A DNA stretch of 5,793 bases from positions 1 to 5,793 of the forward strand of contig JAFYET010000334.1 of the NCBI GenBank assembly GCA_017544125.1, read 5' to 3'. This stretch comes from Ruminococcus sp. Lineage in GTDB: Bacteria; Bacillota; Clostridia; Oscillospirales; Ruminococcaceae. Position numbers and translations under genes: made by a program. The notes under the pieces were generated by a model that was not told the origin of the DNA, made no database searches, and saw nothing but the letters and a program-made list of their open reading frames with translations. Shown piece by piece: positions 1 through 5,793 of the stretch (positions within the stretch are counted from its first letter, which is position 1; each line of letters opens with the position of its first letter).

Positions 1-1
1 C

Positions 2-643
2 ATACTGCCCACAGTGTTCGCCGAGGCATTCACCACCCCCGATGACAATGCAGGAAAGCCTTTGTATGTATCATTCATCAGGTGGCTCAAATATCTGGCG
101 TTCTTTTTGGCGACGCTCTTCCCGGGGCTGTATGCGGCGGCGGTGTTTGAGCCTGAGAGCTTTGCTTTCAAGCTGCTTTTGAACCTCTACTCCGCCGAGG
201 AATCAACGCAGTTCCCGCTGGGGGTCGAGGTGCTGATAATCACCCTGCTGCTGGAGATACTGAGGGAAGCGGGCATTCGCCTGCCAAAGGCGGTAGGCAG
301 CGCCGTTTCTATCGTAGGCGGGCTTATCATAGGCGATGCGGCGGTCAAGTGCGGCATAATCTCGGCACCGCTGCTGATACTCGTGGGGCTGACAGCGACC
401 TCGTCATTTGTGATACCAGAGCTTTCACAGCAGACATCTGTTATGCGGGTGATCTTTATCCTCGCAGGCACCCTTGCGGGTATGTACGGGCTTGCCTGTG
501 CGCTCATCATAATGCTTGCAAACATCTGCGCTATGGACGAGCTCTCGCTTTGCTACACAAGCCCCCTTATCCCCCTTGACAAGCGCCGCATAGGCAGGCT
601 TTTCTGGCAAAAGCCGCCCGCCGCCGAAAGGAGCACACGTTAA
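2..643 (+). CDS. GerA-family spore germination protein (receptor A subunit), 5'-partial
   Basis: This is the C-terminal ~213 residues of a GerA-family (GerAA/Spore_GerA) membrane subunit of a spore germinant receptor; full members are roughly 450-550 residues, so over half lies left of the window. The frame is open from base 2 (ILPTVFAEAFTTPDD...), so the GTG at 14 is an internal valine, not a start. Family landmarks are clear: the ILPxxFxEAF stretch, PLYVSFIRWLKYLAFFLA leading into the first visible membrane helix, the EILREAGIRLP motif, the following VGSAVSIVGGLIIGDAAV segment, and a CYTSPLIPL ending near the C-terminus, matching the family's GVPYLSPLAP-like tail. About four or five hydrophobic segments are visible. 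In the family this subunit sits in the spore inner membrane and, with B and C subunits, triggers germination when nutrients bind. It overlaps the next gene by one base, implying co-translation. The family call is firm; the germinant cannot be inferred. Confidence 0.93.
   Translation: MLPTVFAEAFTTPDDNAGKPLYVSFIRWLKYLAFFLATLFPGLYAAAVFEPESFAFKLLLNLYSAEESTQFPLGVEVLIITLLLEILREAGIRLPKAVGSAVSIVGGLIIGDAAVKCGIISAPLLILVGLTATSSFVIPELSQQTSVMRVIFILAGTLAGMYGLACALIIMLANICAMDELSLCYTSPLIPLDKRRIGRLFWQKPPAAERSTR
627..633 (+). promoter_or_regulatory. Ribosome binding site of the gerB-like gene
   Basis: AAAGGAG lies inside the last codons of the gerA-like gene, nine bases before the ATG at 643. It supports that start and, with the TAATG stop/start overlap, suggests translational coupling. 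Confidence 0.75.
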
Positions 644-1488
644 TGAACACCACTCCCCACACCTCGCCCATGCCTGCAATGCTCGCTCTCTGTCTGCTGC
701 CGTCGATGTTTTTGCTGTGCGCTCACAGGGGCAATCATGTGATATTCACCGCCGGCGTGCTGCTAACACTGCTGCCCGAGGGGGCGCTGTTGTGGGCGTT
801 CGGGCGCATAAAGCCACGCCCGATTTTCAAGCCGCTGCTCGCAGCTTCAGCGGTGGGGCTTATGGCATCGGGCGGGGTTATGCTATGCCGCTTTGTGAGC
901 ATTAGCGCCTATCTCTCGGCGCACAGGGTCAGCGGGGCGCTCATAGCCCTGCCGGTAGTTGTTTCGGCAGCATATATAGCCTCGCTCTCGCAGGGGGCGC
1001 AGCGGCGGCTTTGCAGTGCGGTGCTTTATATCACCCCCGGGGTTTTCGGGGCGGCGGCGCTTTTAGCGCTGAAAAACGGAAGTGTCACAAACCTCCACCT
1101 CTGCGCCCCTGAACCCATTAGCGACCTGACAAGCGGTCTGCGCACGGGGGCTATGATGTTCACCCCTGCACTTTATCTGCTGACAGTTCGCATGAGCGGT
1201 CACGGCGGGCAGCTTAAAACCGGCAGATTTGTTGTGCTAAAGGCGCTTATACTGCTGCTTTTCATACTGCCTGTTATATTCGCCCTCGGTGAGCACATAA
1301 GCCGCTCACGGCTGCCCTCATATGACATGGCGGCGTTTTCAAAAAGCCTGCTTATCGAGCGCTTCGGCGGGCTTTATGTGCTGATATTTGCTTTGTCGGC
1401 GCTGGTGCATACAGCCGTGTGTGCAAACGCCCTGCGCCTTTGCGTAGCGGCTATAACGAGAAAGGAGGTGCGCTGTGAAAAGGCTTGA
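643..1488 (+). CDS. GerB-family spore germination permease-like subunit (short form)
   Basis: This 281-residue, very hydrophobic protein is the likely B subunit of the receptor. GerB proteins (Spore_permease, APC amino-acid transporter superfamily) carry about ten membrane helices in ~360 residues and help form the germinant site. Here I count about eight hydrophobic segments, near residues 11-27, 33-53, 63-84, 96-114, 124-142, 165-183, 197-216 and 242-262. The best family match is the stretch around residues 238-262: IERFGGLYVLIF aligns by eye with the conserved IERFE helix of B. subtilis GerAB. The PISDLTSGLRTGAMMF segment resembles the loop and helix before it. The protein stops right after this helix, so the last two helices of the family are missing. 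Overall identity to GerAB is low; the call depends strongly on its place between A and C genes. The start is fixed by the ATG overlapping the upstream stop and by AAAGGAG at 627-633. Its 3' end overlaps the next gene by 14 bases. Confidence 0.8.
   Translation: MNTTPHTSPMPAMLALCLLPSMFLLCAHRGNHVIFTAGVLLTLLPEGALLWAFGRIKPRPIFKPLLAASAVGLMASGGVMLCRFVSISAYLSAHRVSGALIALPVVVSAAYIASLSQGAQRRLCSAVLYITPGVFGAAALLALKNGSVTNLHLCAPEPISDLTSGLRTGAMMFTPALYLLTVRMSGHGGQLKTGRFVVLKALILLLFILPVIFALGEHISRSRLPSYDMAAFSKSLLIERFGGLYVLIFALSALVHTAVCANALRLCVAAITRKEVRCEKA
1461..1470 (+). promoter_or_regulatory. Near-perfect Shine-Dalgarno for the gerC-like gene
   Basis: AAAGGAGGTG is fully complementary to the usual 16S rRNA 3' end. 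It lies in the last codons of the gerB-like gene, four bases before the GTG at 1475. It decides that start: in the same frame a TAA at 1454-1456 blocks any start further upstream. Confidence 0.88.
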
Positions 1489-2530
1489 CATACTGCTGAT
1501 AATTGCGGCAGCGGCGGTGATAATTCTGTCAAAAGGGCGCACCCCCGGCATAACCGAGCAGAGCATCGTACACGCAATAGGCATCGACAAGGCAGAGGGG
1601 GGCTTCAGCGTCACCTTGCAGATATTCAAGCCCGAGGCGGCAGGGGCAGACACCCCCGTTGACATAAGCAAGGCTAATTTCAAGACCCTCACCGCCACAG
1701 GGCGGGATATGGAGAGCTGCCTGTACGAGCTGTCAAACAAAGCAGGCGGCGGGCTTTTCCTCGGGCATTTGCAGCTGATAGTTTTAGGCGAGGGGGCAGA
1801 TTTTGAAAGCGCCGAGCAGCTGTTTTCGCCCCTTAGAAATGACAAGAGCATATACCTCGGGGTGTACCTTGCCTGCGCTGAGAATGCGGGGGATATAGTG
1901 TCATTCCCCATAAAAGAAAATGCCGTGACCGCCGAGAACTACCGCCCCATAGCCGAAAATGCCGCCGCAAGGGGCAGCACTATACTTGCACGGCTTATTG
2001 ACATTGACACCTGCCTTGATGAGTGCGGCTCGCTTGCCATGCCCTATCTTGAAATAAACGGCAAGGGCGAGAGCAGGAGCCTTGATGTGGCTGGCAGCGC
2101 CATTCTCGGCACACACGGCTTCTATGATTGCAGGCTCTCAGATGAGGAATGCTCGGCTTTGTCGCTGCTGCTCGATACCCACACCGACCTCTCACTTCCC
2201 AAAAGCACCCGGATATCGGGCAGGGGCATACCGCTTGAAAGTGTTAAGAGCCGCATAAGTTTCAGCGAACAGGGCGGTGAGCTTATATGCCGCATATCCG
2301 TAAAAGCCGCAGCATATGAGCAGGCGGATATACCGCAGGGGCTTGCAGATGATATGACCGAGCGGCTTGCAAATACACTCAAAAAATATATAAAGAAATA
2401 TCACACCGACCCCGCAAGATTATTTGAGCAGCTGCGGCTCAAAAAGCCCGCCCTGTATGCAAAGTACAAGGGCAGGCTGTATGAGCTGTATGACAGTATG
2501 ACAATTGACGTATTGGTAAGCATTAAATAG
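1475..2530 (+). CDS. Ger(x)C-family spore germination protein (receptor C subunit), no lipobox
   Basis: This 351-residue protein matches the GerC family (GerAC-like; usually ~370-400 residues). In the family the C subunit is a lipoprotein on the outer face of the spore inner membrane and is needed for receptor function. Family landmarks: an N-terminal hydrophobic helix (residues 5-18), then ITEQSIVHAIGIDKAEGGFSVTLQIFKP (28-53), which matches the AIGID-type opening of the first domain; LGHLQLIVLGE (96-106); LDVAGSAILGTHGF (203-216), like the GxAVF strand of the middle domain; and a C-terminal domain ending in amphipathic helices and a VLVSIK strand. The odd point is the N-terminus: it reads IILSKGRTPGITEQ where the family has a lipobox (LxGCW), and the first cysteine is residue 82. 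The protein is therefore probably held by an uncleaved N-terminal helix. The GTG start is fixed by an in-frame TAA 18 bases upstream and a near-perfect ribosome site. It is last in the operon and is followed by a hairpin. Confidence 0.9.
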   Translation: MKRLDILLIIAAAAVIILSKGRTPGITEQSIVHAIGIDKAEGGFSVTLQIFKPEAAGADTPVDISKANFKTLTATGRDMESCLYELSNKAGGGLFLGHLQLIVLGEGADFESAEQLFSPLRNDKSIYLGVYLACAENAGDIVSFPIKENAVTAENYRPIAENAAARGSTILARLIDIDTCLDECGSLAMPYLEINGKGESRSLDVAGSAILGTHGFYDCRLSDEECSALSLLLDTHTDLSLPKSTRISGRGIPLESVKSRISFSEQGGELICRISVKAAAYEQADIPQGLADDMTERLANTLKKYIKKYHTDPARLFEQLRLKKPALYAKYKGRLYELYDSMTIDVLVSIK

Positions 2531-2540
2531 GCGCAAAAAA

Positions 2541-2574
2541 CTCCCCGCCATAAGACGGGGAGATATTGCTTTTT
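2541..2574. terminator. Shared hairpin terminator between convergent genes
   Basis: CTCCCCG (2541-2547) pairs with CGGGGAG (2556-2562) across an 8-base loop. Read on the minus strand the stem is followed at once by six Ts (complement of the A-run 2535-2540), a classic rho-independent terminator placed 10 bases after the stop codon of the ABC gene. Read on the plus strand the U-rich stretch is weaker: ATATTGC comes before a run of five Ts at 2570-2574. It probably ends both transcripts, with better efficiency for the minus-strand gene. Confidence 0.88.
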
Positions 2575-5500
2575 ATTCTGTTCGCAGCGCCACCACGGGG
2601 TCTTTCTTAGCCGCACTCTTTGAGGGGATAATGCCTGCGATAAGTGTCAGGAACACGCTTATCGCTATGAGTATCAGCGCTGCCACTATCGGCAGGTATG
2701 CGCTCAGGTTATTAAGCCCTGTCAGCGAGTGGACTATGATGTTTATCGGTATGCACAGCAGATATGTCACTACCACGCCTATAAGACCCGATATAAAGCC
2801 TATGATTATAGTCTCGGCATTGAACATACTCGAAACATCGTGCTTTGATGCACCGATAGCACGCAGTATGCCTATCTCCTTTGTTCTTTCCTGAACGGAG
2901 ATGAGGGTTATAACGCCTATCATTATAGACGATACCACCAGCGAAATGCCTACGAATGCGATGAGCGCATAGGTTATGGCGTTTATGATAGTGGTTATGC
3001 TCGACATCATTATGCCGATGTAGTCGGTGTACTTTATCTGGTCGACATCGTCCTTGCCTTTGTTGTAGCTGTCTATTTCTTCCTTGATTATATCCTTGTT
3101 TTCAAAGGTGGAAGCGTAGAGGTTTATAGCTGTGGGCTTTTCAAGGTCGATATAGCCGAGCTTAAGAAGGTTGGTGTCAAAGTCGGAGTCGGAGAATTCA
3201 AGCACATTGTCATAGAGGAATGCGCCCTGCGCCTCGTCAAGAGCCTTTACTATATCGTCAAGCCCTGTTGCGAGCTGCTCCTGCGTCATCTTTGAGAGCT
3301 GCTCCTCTACCTTGCCCGCATACTCGCCCTTGACCTGCTCGGTCATCAGCTTTGCAAAGCTCTCACTGATCTCGCTGTCCTTTAGCTGTGCAAGATAGCC
3401 GCCGACCTCTTCCTCGGTCATGCCCATCTGTGTGCTCATGACCTGTGCGAGTGCCTTTTTCATATCATCTGCCGACATACCCTCCATGCTCTTTTCTACC
3501 ATTTCATTGAGGGTAGCTTCGTCGGGGGTGGTCATTACCTTGCGGTACATCTCAGCCTTGCCCTTTTCATCGAGCTTGGAGACTGTTTCCTTGAAAGCAT
3601 CTGTCTTCTGCTTGTCATCGAGCACAGCGTCCTTATCCTTGAAGGGCAGACCTGTTATAACGTCCTTGGTCTCGTCGGCAAGCTGTGCCTTGATAGCCTC
3701 AGAGCCCTTCATCTCATCTACCACATACCTTGTAAGGTCTGCGGTGTATGCCGCTGAGGTGTTGAGCATTGTGGCTGTTGCATCGGGGTCAGGTCTGATG
3801 ATACCCGATATCTTCAGCTCAAGCCCGTTGTCGTAGAGATACTGCAAGCCGGCCTCGGTGTCTCTCAGGTCGGTGTATGTGCCCGTTTCCTCGTCATACT
3901 TATAGCATGAGGAGTTGAGTATCACCCGAAACGTCCTGCCGCAGACCTCTTCGTAGCTCCACTTGATATCGGCGTTATCCATATTGAGCTCCTCGCCCTT
4001 CATGGAAGCCTTCATGATGTTGTCAACATCTTCCTTTGTTTCAAGACCCAGCGCATAGAGTGTCAGGTCATCGAGCTCGTTGTTTTCATCGAGCACAAGC
4101 ACTATCTCGTTGTATTCCTTCGGCCATTCGCCGTAAACGACCTCATACTGCTTTTTGAGCACCTCGTTTATGCCCGTGCCGTCGTCTTTCGGGAGCATTT
4201 CCTTCCAGCTGCGTGAGGTGCCGCCGCCCATTGACGACATCATATCCATAGAGCTCATGCCGCCCATCATCTGGCTCTCCGCCTGATTCATGGCTTCCAT
4301 GTCAATGCCCATATGCTCCTTGATGATATCGTTCATGATCTCATTCACATCTGAGTGGAGTATCTTGCCGTCAACGTTCTTGGTGTAGATGAGCAGGTCA
4401 AGCCCGTAGCTGTACTGCACGCCGCTCAGAGCATTGCCGAGCTTGCTGTCTTCCCGCTCACGCTCTGTGTCGATGTATTTCTTGAAGCTCTTAAGGTCAT
4501 TCTCCTTAGCTTCCAGGTGGTTGAAGGCATCTATTATCTCGTAGATGGCTGATTTTTTATAGATAGCGTCCTTTTCGTGGGTCACCTCCTTATTGTCGAT
4601 GCCCATAAAGGTCTCCATGATATCCGAGAGATCCATTTCGCTGTCTCTTATAGTCAGCGGGTATGAGGAGAGCGTCTGTTCCTGCACCTCGTTGATATAT
4701 CTTGTAAAGCCCTCGGAGATAGACAGCACCAGCGCTATGCCTATGATACCTATACTGCCCGCAAAAGAGGTAAGTATCGTCCTGCCCTTTTTGGTAAAGA
4801 GGTTTTTGAGTGAGAGTGAAAAGCTCGTCGCAAAGGACATCGATGGCATTTTCTTTTTATCGTTCTCCTCACGCTTTTTCTCGTCCTCTTTCTTAAGCGC
4901 TGTTATCTCTTCTTCTGAGATAGGCTGCGAGTCATCGGTTATCTCGCCGTCGAGCATTCTTATGGTACGTGATGCGTACTGTGCTGCAAGCTCGGGGTTA
5001 TGCGTTACCATAACTATCAGCCTGTCCTTGGATATCTCCTTAAGTATCTCCATTACCTGAACGCTCGTCTCGGTATCGAGAGCGCCCGTAGGCTCATCTG
5101 CAAGTATGATATCGGGGTTGTTTACCAGCGCTCTTGCGATAGCCACACGCTGCATCTGACCGCCCGACATCTCGCTCGGGCGCTTGTTGAGCTGTGAGCC
5201 GAGCCCCACGTCTTCAAGGGCTTTCTTAGCCCTCTCTTTTCTCTCGCCCTTTGAAACGCCCGAAAGCGTCAAAGCAAGCTCGACGTTTCTGAGCACCGTC
5301 TGGTGGGGGATAAGGTTATAGCTCTGGAACACGAAGCCTACTGAATGGTTACGGTAAGCGTCCCAGTCTCTTGCCTTGAAATCTTTGGTTGAGCGTCCGT
5401 TTATCACCAGGTCGCCCTCGGTGTACTTATCAAGTCCGCCGATGATGTTGAGCATTGTGGTCTTACCGCAGCCCGAGGGACCGAGTATAGCCACGAACTC

Positions 5501-5593
5501 GGAATTTCTGAATTTCAGGTCTATCCCCTTAAGCGCATGGACGGTGCCGTCGCCTGCGGGGTAGTCTTTCTTTATGCCTTTTAATTCAAGCAT
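2573..5593 (-). CDS. MacB-type ABC exporter, fused ATPase and FtsX-like permease with a large extracellular domain
   Basis: The 1006-residue protein starts with a complete ABC ATPase (about residues 1-222): Walker A GPSGCGKT at 38-45, Q-loop Q90, signature MSGGQMQR at 142-149, Walker B IILADE at 162-167, D-loop ALD at 171-173 and H-loop H198. A charged, probably coiled linker (226-249, rich in K and E) leads to membrane helix 1 (about 272-295). A soluble stretch of about 555 residues follows. Then come an amphipathic segment and three helices (about 872-899, 925-955, 966-990), with the QERTKEIGILRAIGAS motif (901-916) typical of FtsX/MacB permeases. The layout is that of MacB/LolCDE-like mechanotransmission exporters, which act as dimers; the substrate is unknown. 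E. coli MacB is about 650 residues, so the excess lies in the extracellular domain. No separate ATPase, MacA-like adaptor or two-component system is visible beside it. TAAGGAG seven bases before the ATG and a promoter just upstream suggest a single-gene unit. A peptide, lipid or antimicrobial role is possible but not shown. Confidence 0.93.
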   Translation of the reverse strand: MLELKGIKKDYPAGDGTVHALKGIDLKFRNSEFVAILGPSGCGKTTMLNIIGGLDKYTEGDLVINGRSTKDFKARDWDAYRNHSVGFVFQSYNLIPHQTVLRNVELALTLSGVSKGERKERAKKALEDVGLGSQLNKRPSEMSGGQMQRVAIARALVNNPDIILADEPTGALDTETSVQVMEILKEISKDRLIVMVTHNPELAAQYASRTIRMLDGEITDDSQPISEEEITALKKEDEKKREENDKKKMPSMSFATSFSLSLKNLFTKKGRTILTSFAGSIGIIGIALVLSISEGFTRYINEVQEQTLSSYPLTIRDSEMDLSDIMETFMGIDNKEVTHEKDAIYKKSAIYEIIDAFNHLEAKENDLKSFKKYIDTEREREDSKLGNALSGVQYSYGLDLLIYTKNVDGKILHSDVNEIMNDIIKEHMGIDMEAMNQAESQMMGGMSSMDMMSSMGGGTSRSWKEMLPKDDGTGINEVLKKQYEVVYGEWPKEYNEIVLVLDENNELDDLTLYALGLETKEDVDNIMKASMKGEELNMDNADIKWSYEEVCGRTFRVILNSSCYKYDEETGTYTDLRDTEAGLQYLYDNGLELKISGIIRPDPDATATMLNTSAAYTADLTRYVVDEMKGSEAIKAQLADETKDVITGLPFKDKDAVLDDKQKTDAFKETVSKLDEKGKAEMYRKVMTTPDEATLNEMVEKSMEGMSADDMKKALAQVMSTQMGMTEEEVGGYLAQLKDSEISESFAKLMTEQVKGEYAGKVEEQLSKMTQEQLATGLDDIVKALDEAQGAFLYDNVLEFSDSDFDTNLLKLGYIDLEKPTAINLYASTFENKDIIKEEIDSYNKGKDDVDQIKYTDYIGIMMSSITTIINAITYALIAFVGISLVVSSIMIGVITLISVQERTKEIGILRAIGASKHDVSSMFNAETIIIGFISGLIGVVVTYLLCIPINIIVHSLTGLNNLSAYLPIVAALILIAISVFLTLIAGIIPSKSAAKKDPVVALRTE

Positions 5594-5600
5594 TGTCTCA

Positions 5601-5607
5601 CTCCTTA
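5601..5607 (-). promoter_or_regulatory. Ribosome binding site of the ABC exporter gene
   Basis: TAAGGAG on the minus strand sits seven bases before the ATG at 5593. It supports this start, which also places the first ATPase beta-strand (MLELKGIKKDY) where the family expects it. Confidence 0.82.
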
Positions 5608-5640
5608 GAAGTTACCCTTGTTAAAAAATAAACACATAAT

Positions 5641-5669
5641 ATTATAGCACGATTCCCCAGATTTTGCAA
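5641..5669 (-). promoter_or_regulatory. Sigma-A promoter with extended -10 for the ABC exporter gene
   Basis: On the minus strand TTGCAA (5664-5669) is separated by exactly 17 bases from a perfect TATAAT (5641-5646). The -10 is preceded by TG at the right place (TGCTATAAT), giving an extended -10. The -35 matches TTGACA at four of six positions. Transcription should start near 5634, leaving an untranslated leader of about 40 bases with no obvious structured regulator. The A/T-rich stretch just upstream (5670-5720) could help as an UP element. Confidence 0.83.
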
Positions 5670-5721
5670 TAGATATCACAAAATATGCACATAACTGGAA
5701 AAATGTTCACAATATTTACAA

Positions 5722-5757
5722 GTTTTGGGCGTTGCCTCCTCCACCGCCGCCCAAAGC
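5722..5757. repeat. GC-rich inverted repeat upstream of the ABC gene
   Basis: TTTGGGCG (5724-5731) and CGCCCAAA (5748-5755) are perfect 8-base inverted arms around a 16-base loop. A plus-strand RNA could extend the stem with a G-U pair (5723/5756) and a G-C pair (5722/5757). The loop is purine-rich on the minus strand (GGTGGAGGAGG). Neither side is followed by a T-run, so it does not look like a terminator. It could be a structural repeat, part of a dispersed element, or a protein-binding site. Confidence 0.6.
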
Positions 5758-5763
5758 GCAGCG

Positions 5764-5784
5764 ATCATTCACTATTCATTATTC
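5764..5784. repeat. Three tandem 7-base repeats (AYYATTC type)
   Basis: ATCATTC, ACTATTC and ATTATTC follow each other without a gap; on the minus strand this reads as GAATAAT-GAATAGT-GAATGAT. They lie nine bases beyond the GC-rich inverted repeat and near the window edge, so the array may continue outside. Simple arrays of this kind often mark the margins of small intergenic repeats. Confidence 0.55.
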
Positions 5785-5793
5785 TTTACAAAC

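Larger units (their letters stand above)
5670..5793. other. Intergenic region upstream of the ABC promoter
   Basis: No gene is supported here. The stretch is AT-rich from 5670 to 5726, then GC-rich through the inverted repeat, then AT-rich again through the 7-base repeats to the edge. The neighbouring gene on the right lies outside the window. Confidence 0.6.

Noticed and set aside
14..643. GTG at 14 as the true start of the first gene
   Set aside because: The frame is open to the left edge and the residues before it (ILPT) belong to the conserved ILPxxFxEAF motif, so the gene enters from outside the window.
1339..1911. 190-codon open frame on the minus strand across the gerB/gerC junction
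   Set aside because: It lies antisense to two clearly recognisable germination genes, has no family resemblance, and is expected from the GC-biased codon pattern.
3420..3836. 138-codon plus-strand open frame opposite the ABC extracellular domain
   Set aside because: It is a low-complexity serine-rich shadow of the real minus-strand gene, with no supporting ribosome site or family match.
4593..5060. 155-codon plus-strand open frame opposite the ABC ATPase region
   Set aside because: It is antisense to conserved ATPase and membrane-helix codons; its serine/isoleucine-rich translation is typical of a shadow frame.
2573..5593. Assignment of the ABC protein as a Bce-type antimicrobial peptide sensor/exporter
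   Set aside because: BceB-type permeases have ten helices and a separate ATPase, and lie beside a two-component system. This protein has four helices and a fused ATPase, and no such neighbours are visible.
5642..5710. A 22-codon GTG-started leader peptide on the minus strand across the ABC promoter
   Set aside because: It overlaps the -35 and -10 boxes, so it would not be on the transcript. The nearest GGAGG is over 20 bases upstream of its start.
5722..5757. GC-rich inverted repeat as an intrinsic terminator
   Set aside because: Neither flank has a T-run on the strand where it would be needed (ACTTG on one side, GCGCAGCG on the other).

Overview
The window looks like chromosomal DNA from an endospore-forming, or ancestrally spore-forming, low-GC-lineage Gram-positive bacterium of the class Clostridia. 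The signs are a three-gene GerA-type germinant-receptor cluster, strong AGGAGG ribosome sites, a consensus sigma-A promoter and frequent ATA isoleucine codons. A Ruminococcus/Oscillospiraceae-like host is my best guess from the moderate GC content and the style of the large ABC protein. That guess is weak and rests on recall, not on a search.

Left part (2-2530, + strand): a tightly packed gerA-gerB-gerC operon. The GerA-family subunit is cut by the left edge, so only its C-terminal ~213 residues are visible. It overlaps the GerB-family permease-like subunit by one base (TAATG), and that gene overlaps the GerC-family subunit by 14 bases. The three proteins should form one inner-membrane receptor complex of the dormant spore that senses a small-molecule germinant. 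Two subunits are unusual: the GerB protein is short and ends where the last two membrane helices would be expected, and the GerC protein has no lipobox cysteine. The operon promoter lies outside the window.

Middle (2531-2575): a 42-base convergent gap holds one hairpin. It is a textbook intrinsic terminator for the minus-strand gene and a weaker one for the ger operon.

Right part (2573-5593, - strand): one 1006-residue MacB-type ABC exporter subunit with the ATPase domain at the N-terminus, one membrane helix, an extracellular domain of about 555 residues, then three membrane helices of the FtsX type. It has its own extended -10 promoter (TTGCAA-17-TATAAT) and a good ribosome site, and appears to be a single-gene transcription unit. 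Its extracellular domain has a methionine-rich segment and a set of short helical repeats.

Right edge (5670-5793): non-coding, AT-rich, with a GC-rich inverted repeat next to three 7-base tandem repeats, possibly the end of a dispersed intergenic element. I found no RNA gene, CRISPR array, transposase or phage gene. The best leads are the atypical germination receptor and the extracellular domain of the ABC protein; neither can be called a new system from sequence alone.
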